A stretch of DNA of 64,000 nucleotides from the NCBI GenBank assembly GCA_022496185.1, contig WTXG01000031.1, forward strand, positions 62,001-126,000, in the 5' to 3' direction. This document shows positions 22,028-34,457 of this stretch, in pieces. The stretch is from Multifurca ochricompacta. Its lineage: Eukaryota > Basidiomycota > Agaricomycetes > Russulales > Russulaceae. Position numbers and translations under genes: made by a program. The notes under the pieces were generated by a model that was not told the DNA's origin, made no database searches, and worked only from the letters and a program-made list of their open reading frames with translations. Every line of letters starts with the position of its first letter. The stretch's first letter is position 1.

Positions 22028-24304
22028 GTGGCTTCATCCAGCCGAAGCCAGACTTTGCACAACAAAGAACTCATCAACCGCTGAGACGAGGATAATCTTT
22101 CACAACAGATCCTTGGCTCTGCCATCTGGAAAGACTTTGAAACTGAGTTTGGATACTATGTCTATCATGACAACCAGTACCAGCCAGTTGAATACAACAA
22201 ACAGAAACAGGTTTGGTACTGTATCTGTCACAGCCAGGTCTCTGCTGTGTCTAGGATCATTCAAGTCAAGCCCCTTCAAGATATGGAGTGCCTGCAAGGT
22301 CAAGACTGTCAAGGACAAGTTGGTTCAAGGGGTCAGGGTGAACCACAAGGGCCGGGATCAAGGATCAAGGTCAAGGCTATCAAGAGCAAGTCAATTCAAG
22401 GTGTCAAAGCAAACCACAGAGGGCCACAGTTAGGGTTCAAGGCCCACACAAGACAAGAAGGGCATGCGTGCAAGAAGCAAGTCGAAGCAGTGGCAATAGG
22501 CCCTGCTGGAGGTTCTGGGGTGAAGGCTTCCTAAGTTGCAGCTTAGGAAGTTCAAGGGGATTCTGGTGAAGAACAGTAGACCTGTATTAGATACAAGAGA
22601 ACAGACTTAAAGTCTGTCTCTCCAGTATGTACTGCTTAAATACAAGTACTCTAGTGTCTTTGTAAGTAAAGTAGAAGTTTCAATATAGTAAAGTGAATGT
22701 CCATGTGAATCTCCAGTGGAGATTGAGACAGGGAATGCAAGTGGTGTTGCACCCACTCCAAAAGCAAGTGAGTGTCAGTCCAAGTCAGTCTAAGTCCGAA
22801 AATCAGATCAGATAAGAAAGATCATCAACTCCAGTCACATGACTCAGAGTAAGAAGTTGAAACATTGAAACAAAAGTTGAACACATGTGGGTCGAAAAAC
22901 CATCACAAAACGTCACATGTGCGTAACAAGCACATCACAAACTGTTACATCAACAAAAAGCGTCACAGTATCCATTACTCTAGGAGCCACCATTCCTGGG
23001 TTACTACAGGACCTGCCCCACCAGAATACGGCTTAGGGCCTTGGAGAGAAAATCCTCCAGCTATCATCACTGACTCAGAACCAGAAGAATATATTGAAGA
23101 AAACAGTGAAGATGCACAAGTTATAGCCACCAGCTTTACGGCTCCGACAGTTGCACCCAAGAGTACCACATTCAGAACATCTGCTTTGGTCTCTCCCCAG
23201 ATCACATGACAAACCTCAGACACCCCGACCATCATCCACCTGACAATGTTGACTATTGCTGCACAGCTCCCAGACCCTGCTCCAGTTGTCCCAGTTCTGA
23301 ACCTCCCTCCCCCATCAGGACACCTTATGGGAGTCCTGCCAACCACATTCACTGGCAATTGTTCTCAGAGCAAAAAGTTCATGCTCAAGTTCAAGACATT
23401 CAAAAATTTCAATCATGACGTCCTGCAGATAGTGAACCCTTTCCAACAAACCAACCTTTTCCTCTCACTCATCAGAGGGGATGCCATCGATGATTGGACA
23501 ATGGAGCAGATAGAATGGCTGAATGATAGGATCACAGCCAGAACCAGAACCACGGACGAGGATCTGTGGGATATAGTGGCACAAAGGTTTAAAGATGCCT
23601 TCACGGATGGGCAGGCCAAGCAGAAGGCTGCCAGAGAGTTGAAAACCTTGAAAATGGAGAGAGGCAACTTGGATGGATATGTGGCCAAGTTTTGCAATCT
23701 GGCCAAAAGAGTGGGGTATGATGTGAATGAAGAGGTGATGCTCGACCTCTTCTCCCAGGGATTGCCTAACCCCCTGGTGAAAAACATCATTCAATTCCAT
23801 CACCCCGAGTCATGGAGCCAGTGGACAAATGCTGCCAGGAGACAGCAGCAGGACTATTTGGATTTCCAAACACGCTTCAGTGTGGACACAAAGAAGGGTA
23901 AAACCCACAACCAATGGAAGGCAGTGTTTGGAGTAAAACCTGCAGCTTCACGAGACCCCAATGCCATGGACACCTTGGCAGATTGCACTCAGGCTCGTGC
24001 AGCACTCACCAATGATGAAAAGAAAACCCTCATGAAAGAAGGGTGCTGCTTCCACTGCCAAGCCCAAGGACACATGTTGCAGTTCTGCCCAAAGAAAACA
24101 ATCCATGCTGCTGAAGCCACAGTGGCCACCACTACAATGACACTGCCTGTGCAAAATTTACCCACCCCTGTTAAAGAAAACCCACTGACGGTTTCAAAGA
24201 CCAAAGAGCAAAAGGCAGAAGCCATTTGGGAGCATATGATGAATGAAGATGAGGCGGTTTGCGCCTTGTTGGTTGATAAGGCCTTTGGCCACAAGGATTT
24301 TTGA
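22028..24304 (+). pseudogene. Element C gag, broken by stops and a solo LTR
   Basis: Opens at GTG GCT TCA, the same non-ATG opening as in family A, and reads SRSQTL then ILGSAIWKDFETEFGYYVYH. It is split at 22226-22967 by a solo LTR and resumes with WVTTGPAPPEYGLGPW. The capsid part (GDAIDDWTMEQIEWLNDR) and the knuckle CFHCQAQGHMLQFC follow. It ends KDF at 24304, overlapping pol in the -1 frame at GGATTTTTGA. Early TGA codons, for example after ELINR, disable it. Confidence 0.8.
22226..22967 (-). mobile_element. Solo LTR of family B inside element C gag
   Basis: 742 bases in reverse orientation: the plus strand starts TGTCACAGCCAGGTCTC and ends AAAGCGTCACA. A perfect 5-bp TSD, GTATC, lies at 22221-22225 and 22968-22972. 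Removing the insert restores the gag text between CI and HYSRSHHSWVT. A GAACAGACTTAAAGTCTGT palindrome inside matches the family B mRNA start region. Confidence 0.85.
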
Positions 24305-27300
24305 TTGGCTCAACCCCATTGGCCTGGGCAAGAGCACTCCATGTAACTTCTGTGTATACTAGTTGTTTCAAGTCCCTAAAAATACCAGTACACTTTGAAA
24401 CCAAGCAGAAGACAGTTGACAGACAAATCTTGATTGACTCTGGAGCAACAGACAACTTCATTAGCCAAAGGCTCCAGAGAGCATTAGGATTGGGGACACA
24501 GTTACTCCCCCAAGAAAAGAATATATGGAACATAGATGGAATGGCGAACAAGGCCAGAAAGATCACACATTGTTGCAATCTGGAGGTACAGGTTGGAGAG
24601 CGAACTAAGCAGCTCTGCTTTCTCATCATGGACCTAGGAGATGAAGACATGGTTCTGGGATATCCATGGCTAGCTGCATTTGAACCAAAGATTAACTGGA
24701 CAGAAGTGACAATGGACAAGGACTTCTACCCAGTTATCATTACATCTTTGGGATACGATTATGCCACATGACACCCTCTCACCCATGCCATTGTCATGGG
24801 ATCAGCAGTCACCTGGAGTGATGTGGAACCTGTGGACCAGGTATATTGTTATGTCACAAAAGCATCAGAGCTGGCTCAGGCAGAAGCACAGAAGAACCCA
24901 GAAAAGACATTCAAAGAAGTAGTCCCCACAGAGTACCACTGACATTGGAAGGTCTTCTCAGAGGAGGAATCACAATGCTTCCCTCCCTCTCGACCCTGGG
25001 ATCATGCCATTGATTTCATCCCAGATGCCCCACAGTCAGTTGATTGCAAAATCTATCCATTATCTCAGCCAGAAAAGGAGGCGCTTTCCACCTTCTTGGA
25101 GGAACATTTGGCAAAAGGATATATATGACCCTCCAACTCTCCTTACACCTTGCCCTTCTTCTTCATTAAAAAGAAGGATGGAAAGCTATGACCAGTACAG
25201 GATTACAGACAGATCAATGAGCTCATGGTGAAAAATAACTACCCACTCCCTCTGATTTCAGAAATTATCAATAAAATGCATGACAAGGCCTTGTTTTCAA
25301 AAATGGACATCCATTGGGGGTACAACAACATCCGTATCCAAGAAGGCGACCAGCCCAAGGCTGCCTTTAAAACCAATCAAGGACTTTTTGAACCCAATGT
25401 CATGTTCTTTGGCTTGACAAACTCACCAGCGACCTTTCAATCAATGATGAATCACATTTTCCAAGATCTAATCCTTACAGAAGAGGTAGTTGTATACATG
25501 GATGACATCCTAGTGGCTACAAGAAATGACATTGATCATCACCATACCTGCGTCCATGAAGTACTTGACATCTTGGCAAAACACGACCTCTACCTGAAAC
25601 TGGCCAAATGCTCCTTTGAACAGACCAGTGTCGAATATTTAGGCGTCATCTTAGAGGGTGGTCAAGTGCATATGGACCCTGTAAAGGTACAAGGCATTCA
25701 GGAATGGTCTACTCCTTGATGCACCAAAGACGTCAGATCATTTATTGGATTTTGCAATTTCTATCAACAATTTGTCAAGGGGTTCTCGGCCATAGCCCGA
25801 CCACTCAACAATCTACTGAAGAAAGACGTGCCCTGGCACTGGGATGCATCACAACAGGAAGCCTTCAACCAAATAAAGATGATTATTAGCTCAGAACCTG
25901 TTCTTATCCAGCCAGACCTAGAAAAGCCATTTGAACTCAAAGTCGATGCCTCTATGTACGCCAATGGGGCTGTCCTTTCCCAATGAGATCATGCCGGAAT
26001 TTTCCATCCAGTGGCATCTTATTCAGAAACCTTCTCTTCAGCAGAAAGAAATTACGACATATGGGATAGAGAACTGTTGGCTATTGTGAAAGCACTATGA
26101 CATTGGCGACCCTACCTAGCCGGATCCCCGCATAAGACCATCATCTATACCAACCACTCTAACCTCCTCTATTGGCAAGAACCCCACAAAATCAGCCGAT
26201 GTGTCACATGAGAAGTTCTGGAGCTTGAAGAGTACAATTTCACACTCAAACATCTTCCTGGAGCTTGCAACACATGGGCTGACACCTTGTCCAGACCAGC
26301 CAATAGTAATGAAGGGGAAGACAACAATGACAACATTGTGGTATTACCAGAAGACATCTTTGCAAAGATGGCAGTTGTTAGCCTACACGATATGGATCTG
26401 TGGGCCCAAGTAACGCAGAATATGAACCAGGAGCTGTGCAAATCCTGGGTGGAACCACATAACATAAAGATGAAGAATGGTCTTTGGTGGAAAGATGATG
26501 ATTGATTGGTTGTCACTGGTGGTGACAACGTTAAGAGGGGGGTGATCCATTTTCACCACAATCTTCCCTCCACAGGACACCCTGGCATTGCAAATACTTA
26601 TGCCCTTGCCAAACAAGATTACTGGTGGCCAAACATGAAAAAGGATATCGAAGCATATGTCAAAGGATGTGCAGAATGTCAAGCAAATAAAGTGAACACA
26701 CATCCAAGACTGCCAGCACTTTCACCCATCACACCAGTTGCAACAGCTCCCTTCCAGACTATTGCTATGGATTTCATTGTCAAATTACCACAGTCACAGG
26801 GATATGATTCAATACTTACCATCATGGACCATGATTATTCAAAAGCCGCTCTCTTTATCCCCTGCAATGAGATGATATCAGCTGAGGGGGTCACTAAACT
26901 CTACCTGGACCACATATATCAGCACTACGGACTCCCCCAGAAGATTATTTCTGACTGAGACCCATGATTTGCATCCATGTTTGCTCGAGCCCTCTGCAAA
27001 CACCTTGACATCCAACAGAATATTTCAACAGCATACCACCCTCAAATGGATGGACAATTGGAATGAACAAATCAGTGGCTAGAACAATATCTTCATTTCT
27101 GGTGCAATGAGAGGCAGAATGACTGGGCAGAGTGGCTGGTGACAGCAGAGTTTGTGCACAATAGCTGGCCAAATGGGACAACCAAGACCTCCCCCTTCTC
27201 CCTTATTATGGGATGGAACCCCCATACTACATGGACAGATAAGCCTACCAACATACCATCAGTTACACAGCATATCAACCAATGGGAGGAAATACAAGAA

Positions 27301-28290
27301 TCAGCCAGTAGGAATCTTCAGAAGGCACAAAGGACCCTGACCAAGAAGCCCACAAGGTTTATGCCCTATTGAGTTGGAGATCAAGTCTGGCTAGAGGGAC
27401 ATAATATCCACACGTCACACCCAACAGCAAAATTAGCTCCCAGATGCCACAGCCCTTTCTTGATTGAACAGAAGCTCTCAGACATCATGTACAAATTAAC
27501 ACTGCCCCCCACCTGGAAAATACACCCCGTTTTCCACACTAATCTTCTTATGCTGTACAAAGAGACTCCTATCCACAGACAGAATTTCCCACAACCCCCT
27601 CCTGAATTAGTCGATGGAGAACCAGAGTGGGAGGTAGAGCGCATTGCTGATGCAAAATGGAAAGGCCAAGGGCGCAAACACCAGCTCCACTATTTGATCA
27701 AATGGAAGGGATTCCCTGATGTTGACAACTCATGGGAGCCTGCTGCAGATGTCTTTGCGCCCAAACTTATCGAGGACTTCTATAGGTGCCAACCCAAAGC
27801 AGATAAAGAGCAGACTGCAATATGTTCCACTGGACAACCTCTTTCCCCACAACAACCCAGAATAAAGTCCATGTCTCCTTCCAGTGTTCACACCTCTGCT
27901 GTGATCGATGCGTTTCCCTTACTTTCTCCTTTGCACCCTCCTTCTCACCCACTATCTCCTATTGATTATGATGTGGCCGCCAAGGTGGCTGAAGGGATCA
28001 GAACCACCAACATCAATGAAGATTTTAGTCTGCCCAAACATCCCCATCCCAACAACTTGATTGACATCAACTTTGGTGATGAAACCCCCAAGTTCCCATT
28101 CTTCCCAAACAACCCCAAGTCCCAGTTCTACTTCCTGCTCATGATCCCAACATCCAGAAATGATGGCACAACTGAAGTGGCCAAGTACATTTACTACACT
28201 AATGAAGGTATGGATGTAGCCAGGTGTTTGGAAAGAGGGGGGCCAATCTACAGAGCTCTGGTGTACCTGGAGGAAAAGAAGGTTGACTGA
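24303..28290 (+). pseudogene. Element C pol fused to post-pol domain, broken
   Basis: Protease (LIDSGATDNFISQRL), reverse transcriptase with YMDD near 25495, RNase H (NYDIWDRELLAIVKAL), integrase zinc domain and core (DYWWPNMKKDIEAYVKGCAE; IAMDFIVKLP) and chromodomain (YLIKWKGFPDVDNSWEPAAD). Many in-frame TGA codons stand where the family A copies have Arg, for example twice around ISD*DP near 26955. The frame 27460-28290 runs without a stop from the chromodomain into the post-pol domain (YIYYTNEGMDVARCL), so in this family pol and the extra domain are one reading frame. In family A a TAA separates them. Confidence 0.85.
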
Positions 28291-29669
28291 CTTCATTATG
28301 TCCTAGGGCCAGAACATCTGCAGCACCTGTCAGCCAGCGACCCCTGTGCCTTTGCTATCAACGAGGTGCTTCAAGACTTGCGCATGCCGTGACTGACTGC
28401 CAAGGTTGCATGGTTGTGCAAGTTCCAGGCCCTCAGAGACAACTTGGAAATGCAATGCCGTGTGTTACGACCTACCCAGCATACCCGACAGACGGCAAGA
28501 CGTGGGAGACACACAAGCAGTGACAGTAGCCGCGTGGGGTCTGCAAGGACATCGCTGGCCTAGTCATGATGTCCCACGCCGAAGTCCAGAAGACAGATAT
28601 GGCATGAGGTACAGAAGCAGATCATGTGACAGTAAGGTTTGATGCCTCATGTACAGAAGGACCCTGAACCTTAGTTGACGTGGGAAGACGGTGGCACTGG
28701 TTCTGATGGAAGGTTCCATAGTCACATGTCCAGAACCACAAGCGTCTAGATAAGCCTGATAAGAACGGATGACTAAGCTAGTACCAGCATGTATATATAC
28801 CCTAGCTAGTCTCGCTCAGATGTTCCCCATCTTGAGCTCCTGTGACAATCAGTAGCCTTGTGGACCTTTAACTTCCTTCCTTGCGTCTCACCACCCGAAC
28901 TCGTCCCTTTGGTACTTGTCCTCTGTGACTTGTACACTGAGCCTGTGACTCTGGTAGACCCTGCGTCGGACTTATTGTCTTCCGCATCGACCCAAGATCG
29001 TCCCGACCTTGTCTCTGTGACCTAGCCGCCCGCACTCGACTGCATACGCCCCTCTGAGCATAACACCGTGACTATGAATGGCAGATGGTGAGGATCAACC
29101 AAGGGGTCTTCAACATAGAACAGCATCTGGCAAGCATTAGAACGCAGCTGGAGTTAGGAGAGGCATATCAAATTATATCTGAACGGTATGCTGACATTTT
29201 TGCCTGACCCCTCCCCCATCGCCATCTCAACCTTGCACCCTGACTTAATCTGAGTTGTCTTGAAATGCTGCACCTTCACAAAAACCTGGACAGTAAGCTT
29301 TGCTGGCACTGTGACAGCAAGTACCACCTTAGTTGGTGCTGCCCTACTGCCAAGAAATGATGTCAGCACTGCCAAAGTACTTTGCACTGGAGCTGTCAAT
29401 GTCTATTCCGATGACTTACACAGGCCCCCAACATCGCCAACCCATCTGGATGGTGTGGCAAGTGCCTTACCCACAACACCAGTCACCAAGAAATCGACTG
29501 TCATGTTTATGATGGTTGCTTTCAATGTGGGAGGAGAGGGCCCTATGGTTTTCTATGAACACATGTTTGCCCCACGGACAAAGACAAGGAGAACTACAAT
29601 GCTGACCACTATGCTGTAGCAGATGACTACCTCTCCTTGGTTCAGGATGACAATGGTATGCTGATCTAG
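28291..29669 (+). pseudogene. Element C post-pol coiled-coil/zinc-knuckle region
   Basis: Continues from the preceding frame after a TGA (28288-28290): LHYVLGPEHLQHL, then a helical segment interrupted by a solo LTR (28463-29065), then ASIRTQLELGEAYQIISERY. Four cysteine clusters follow: CWHCDSKYHLSWCC, CQHCQSTLHWSCQC, CGKCLTHNTSHQEIDC and CFQCGRRGPYGFL*THVC. It ends ADDYLSLVQDDNGM. Stops are again mostly TGA. All four knuckles keep their Cys/His positions despite the decay. Confidence 0.7.
28463..29065 (+). mobile_element. Solo LTR, family D
   Basis: 603 bases from TGTTACGACCTACCC to CTGAGCATAACA, with a perfect TSD CCGTG at 28458-28462 and 29066-29070. A reverse-complement relative of 604 bases lies at 44184-44787. 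A GTATATATAC box is present. No internal region of this family occurs in the window, so orientation is tentative. Confidence 0.85.
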
Positions 29670-29700
29670 CTGGCTCTGCTAGAACTTAGAGAGGGGGTAA

Positions 29701-30296
29701 TGTTACAAACCCCACTACATTGTCTCATTTCTTTTTCCTCTTCATGTGACATGCTATTTGGCTTTGCTTGTCTCTGTTGATTATGTTTATGACCCCCTTT
29801 GTGCTTGTTTGTTCCTTATCTTTGATTCAGGCTGTGCTTATCTCTGACTCATACTTTACATATGAACTCTTACATATTTTCCCACCAGAATTGTGACTAT
29901 ACCAGATTTGTCTACATATATTCTCACCTGGCCCACCCTGACTCCATTTCCCCATCTAGTTAGATTACAACTTTGTTGATACATTGAGTACATTACTCCA
30001 ATTCAGACTCCAATTTCTATTATGTATATAAGGCCTGCCTAGATAGCCTGTATACCTCAGACTCAACTTCTTAATTGACTTGGTGCATTACCTTCTGGGT
30101 GATCTCTAAGACCCAACTCTTGAATCATCTCAGTGCTTCTGGCACTCTTCTGCTCAACAGCACTAAGGGATTAGCTCCTTGGTGTTGACTTCTCATCCAA
30201 CCTCCATACACTTGAAAGACAGTGTACACTTGACTTTGTAGTTTCACTATGCAACTTCATCACATGTCATGCTGAACACCTGCACCAGGTGTTACA
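29701..30296 (+). repeat. 3' LTR of element C
   Basis: 596 bases, TGTTACAAACCCCACTAC to CACCAGGTGTTACA. It is preceded by the usual gag-pol tail sequence GAGAGGGGGTAA. It abuts the 3' end of the broken acid phosphatase copy. Confidence 0.85.
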
Positions 30297-31632
30297 GAGG
30301 CACAACCATATTTTAGTAGCCCACTCTTTCAGCAATGAGCACATAGACATTGGCCAACATCCCGTTTGCGACATGAGAAGATTGTGTGAAATGGTCCAGG
30401 AAGACACTGCTAGGACTCACTTGCTCGTATCACGACGGCCGAGTGAGCCAAGGCCACAGTTCACTTGTACCATGCTCATCACTGAGTAATGTGTGTAGAA
30501 GGTTGAGTGCATCGTCCCATGGAGGTGTTTTGGGACCGCGCCGTCAAGAAGAGCCGCCCATATCTAGTTGTTCTTGGATTTGGTCTTGTTTTCGTCGAAC
30601 GTGAGCAGTATGAGCGTATGCTCATCATTAAACCGCTTGTCGAAGAGTAGCTGTACAAGCCAATAGTCGAGCCACGCGGAGGCATATGTGATGTCAGTGT
30701 CATGCCCATCATTAACCATGTTTCGGGTCACGAAGAGCCATTGTGGGATCACTCGCGTTCACGTCGACCACAAAGTCGTTGAAATTGCGGATTTGCACAG
30801 GTCGCGCGGGTACCGTAGCGACTGAATCATATATGATCAATGGGTCGTGCTTGCGTTTGTAATACTCGTATGGGACCGCGTCAGGCATAACGTAATCGGC
30901 AGAAGCAAACCTTTATTTCTTGTCAAATAGGCGAGCTAGCGAGCGGGAGGATACTTGCCTGAAACCTGTGAACACGTCTGTGGGGAGTCTCTCCTGATAG
31001 GAAGCCCAAGAGAAGCCCTCCGTAGCAAGGAGATCCACAATAGTAGCAATGCTGTGGCATAGTCAGACTGCAAAACAGTGGTTACGTCAGATGCTTCCCC
31101 ACCTACTTGCTTGGGATGTTAAAGAGGTCATCACTTGCCATATCCCAAAAGTCTCTACCAACAGTTGAAACACAATTAGGTTGAGAAGGATGTGTCAAAA
31201 CGAAGTACTGATTCAGCTATATTCCTTGACTTGCAAGAGATTGGAACAGGGCCTAATATATGTGCATCATGTAGGGGGGAGAGTCTGTAAAAATGACAGT
31301 ACACACTGTCGCGTTGGCAGTTTCAAAGTCTTCATTTTCAAGCCAGATTTGATCTCCAAGGTAAATTTACTGTCCTCAGATGGGGAAGATGTCTGGAAAA
31401 CAACCTGAACAAAGCGAGCGAAAGATTTCTCGTGTACTTTTTTGCCCTCAGGGAACGATCCATTACTTGCCCCAACATAGTTGTCAGAGGCGACCGTTGG
31501 GCCAAGTGATGGAGGCACGAAGGTCACCACCTGTCAGACAGTTAGTATGACGAACACATTTTCAAGTTTCCCTCTTGCCTGAGCCACAGCAGTCGCTGGA
31601 AGAGCGAATAGGTTTGTAGCAGCAAATCTCAT
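30297..31632 (-). pseudogene. Broken acid phosphatase paralogue
   Basis: A second copy of the phosphatase at 32969-34457. It opens MRFAATNLFALPATAVAQ, keeps IWLENEDFETANAT, THPSQPNCVSTVGRDFWDMA, ISWASYQE-like text and NDGHDTDITYASAW. It carries an internal TAG (LASQGI*LNQYF), a frameshift at DVNAS near 30760, further shifts near 30530, and loss of the 3' end where the LTR of element C begins. The first intron keeps a GC donor (CAG|GCAAGA), as in the intact copy. I judge it a tandem-duplicate pseudogene. Confidence 0.8.
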
Positions 31633-32968
31633 GTTAAGTCTGCAAGTGGTGATGGTGCTGCAATCCTCACCTGTATTTATAACTTTGACCAACTTTGCTA
31701 TGTACAATACATATTCACAAAGGGACCACTGTACCTCAATTAATAGTAGCTTCCTGCTGATCTACAGGCTCATCGGGAACTGATGTGGGTCGTAGGGTGT
31801 GCATGCCAGTGTGCATAGTTGAGGAATGCCAACGTAACGCGCATGGAACAGCCCAACGAGTGAGAGCACATGCTTGGATGGCAAAGTCTCTTCAGAACTT
31901 GTTCTCGGGATTACGAAAGGATGACCAAAACTTTCCACATGCAAGGGGTTATAGCCACAAAACAAAAAACCTGTCCCAGGACTAGCCTAAATTTTATAAA
32001 ACGTTGAGAGTGCCATGAGCGAGCGCGGCCCGGAGCAAATGCCGCTTCCCGAGTCTGTTGAGAAGCCCCTTGGATGTCCGATGCCGAGAGCCCCTAGCTC
32101 AAACGCTCAAGTCTTTATGAGGCCCCACGAGGGTGTAGGCACTCCAGGTCCTCTTAATCAAATGATTGGTTTTATTCCGGAAGGATAAAGAAGCTCACCG
32201 TGAGGCCTGCACAACCAGGAAATGTTCCTGCTCGTGCAACAATTCCGTACGAATAAGACACCTGTCAGAGGTACGTTTCAGCATCTGGGCCGGAAGACTG
32301 TAACGCAACTCGTTTAGATACATTGTGGGTTGTAGATTCAGCGCAGCTTGCGGGAAGTAAGAGTTTGACATATTGTTGCGAATAACGACACAGGTAGGGG
32401 ATTCTGGTTGTATATATTAAGTGTTGAGTGGTTGCAGGAGGTAGCTGCTTCCATGGCATCATGGCATGGGAGCATGGGAGAGAGAACAGAACATTGAGCT
32501 TGTTCTTTTGAGGGGCCACTACGGTTTACCGGGAACTGCCGATGTCTGGTCCGTCCCGAACACGTGGCTTCCGGCTTCCAAGTAGGTTAGGTGCACCTTG
32601 TGCCCTTGGACCTTGGCCTTGGCAGAGCCCTCGACCTTCAAAACTAAGCGTCTCGATGACGTGTGCTTCCGGGCACACCCAGGCGTGACAAAACAGTTGG
32701 GAGCCGTGGCGTTCACAACGGATCTCTTTCACCGCCGCACACGCGTTGTCTCGGCAAGATACATGGCACGAGTCTACAGAACGAGGTGTTTGAGACGTGA
32801 CACGGACACGCAATTTTTGGAGAACAGGGGACTGGGTTTCGGGCCGTGTGGCCGCAGTCAAACCAGAACATGAACGATATATCTATTGGCCAACCACCAC
32901 ACAACCTTCGCTAATCCCGCGCTAGTGGAGCGGCCGAGTCCAGCCCCCTAGCACTTTCCATAGCGCTA
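31633..32968. other. Intergenic between the two phosphatase copies
   Basis: No gene recognised in 1.3 kb. Small frames on both strands lack motifs. The first 200 bases are the likely promoter region of the broken copy. Confidence 0.4.
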
Positions 32969-34457
32969 TTAGACGAAGACGGGTCCACCGCCTGCGCCGA
33001 CAGCGGATGTGTCTGGCGCAGGGTATGGTGTGACGAGACTCGGGTCTGGGTTCAACGGACCGGGGGTCGTGCCGCTCTGACTAAGATCAGGAATCGAAGA
33101 ACCGGTCACAACTTGGTTAGTGTAGCCCACGGCAGCAGCAACGGGCGAATACACATTTGCAAGTGTCCTATATAGATGGTCAGGTTGGGTGGTAAGATAC
33201 AAGAGGATGTCTGGGCGCGGGGCACCACCGGAACATACTTGTTCGTATCAAAGCGGCCGAGAGAGCCAAGAGCCCAGTTCGCCTGCACCGTGCTGAGTGC
33301 CGAGTAATGCGTGTAGAACGTCGAATCAGTTGTCCCCTGAAGAGAGGCCGGGATGGAGCCCCCAAGGAGAAGGGCAAAGATCTGATTGTTCACCGTTTGG
33401 GTCTCGTTCTCGTCGAACGTAAGCAATATAAGCGTGCGGCCGTCGTTAAAGTTCGGATTCGCAAGCAGCGGTTCAAGCCAATATTTGAGCCACGAGGAAG
33501 TGAATTTGACGTCGGTATCGTGGCCGTCGTTAACGAGGTTCGGAGTTACGAAGACCCACTGTGGGATTGCGTTCGCGTTGACGTCTGCCGCAAAGTCGTT
33601 GAAGTTGCGGATCCTTGCGGCACGAGAAGGCACTGTTGCAACAGAGTCGTAGATAATTAATGGATTGTGCTTGCGCACGTAGAACGCGCGGGTGCGGGAG
33701 GAACCAGGGGATAAATAATTCGCAGAAGAAAAGCTTTGCTCCATTCAGACAGGCTTTTCTCACAAGCGAAAACATACTGACCTGAAGCCTGTGAAGCCAT
33801 CAGTGGGCATATTCTCCTGATAGGATGCCCAGGATATAGACTTTGTGTCAAGGAGGTCAACGATAGTAGCAATGCTATACCCGACGGTTAGCGTAAAGAA
33901 TGATGGCTACGCGTGAAAGCTCTTGACGCACTTGCTGGGGATATTAAAGAGGTTGTCGCTTGCCATGCCCCAGAAATCTCCCCCAACGGTCGCAACATAA
34001 TTGGGCTCGGAAGGATGTGTGAGGCCGTAGTACGAATCAAGTAATATCCCTCGGCTGGCGAGTGATTTAAACTCAGGCTAGTATATGTGCACGTCAACAA
34101 AGGGGCACATCAGTGTGAAAAAGAAAGAATAAACATACAGCAGCAGAGGCAGTTGCGAAGTCAGTATTTTCGAGCCAGATCTGAAGCTTGAAGTTAGTAC
34201 ACAGCGAGGGCAATGTATTGCCCGGACATTTACCTGAATAATGCGGTCGAAAAATTGACCCGGGACTACCGGCGATGTTGCGAGGGATCCGTTAGTTGGG
34301 CCAACATAGTTCGTTGATGTGGCGTTCGGGCTAGTCGACGGGGGACGAAAGTTATAGCCTGTCTACTGGTGAGTAAAAGGGGTAGGTCAGAAAATTACGT
34401 TCATGCCTGCGCTACAAAGGCCGTCGAGAGAAACGAGAGTAGAGCAGTAAGCGCCAT
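32969..34457 (-). CDS. Secreted acid phosphatase (phosphoesterase family)
   Basis: Hydrolyses phosphate esters outside the cell, by homology to fungal acid phosphatases of the phosphoesterase (PF04185) family. Seven exons fit in phase: 34407-34457, 34234-34362, 34139-34180, 33932-34077, 33778-33874, 33239-33738 and 32969-33167. They total 387 residues. The first 17 residues (MALTALLSFLSTAFVAQ) look like a signal peptide. Family marks are IWLENTDFATA, GLTHPSEPNYVATVGGDFWG, VNDGHDTD and LILLTFDENET, which carry the expected metal- and substrate-binding residues. The C-terminus is TSAVGAGGGPVFV. Intron 1 appears to use a GC donor (GCGCAG|GCATGA) because no GT donor keeps the frame. Other introns are GT-AG. 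The fusion of exon 6 to 7 gives FDTNK/TLANVYSPVA, as the family requires. Confidence 0.85.

Larger units (their letters stand above)
21410..30296 (+). mobile_element. Ty3/gypsy element, family C, heavily decayed
   Basis: Two 596-base LTRs (21410-22005 and 29701-30296) bracket gag, pol with chromodomain, and a post-pol zinc-knuckle region. Two later solo LTRs sit inside it (22226-22967 and 28463-29065). The coding text is close to family A, but dozens of CGA codons have become TGA. The 5-base flanks (TCATC left, GAGGC right) do not match, so the two ends may derive from different insertions or a later rearrangement. Confidence 0.85.
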
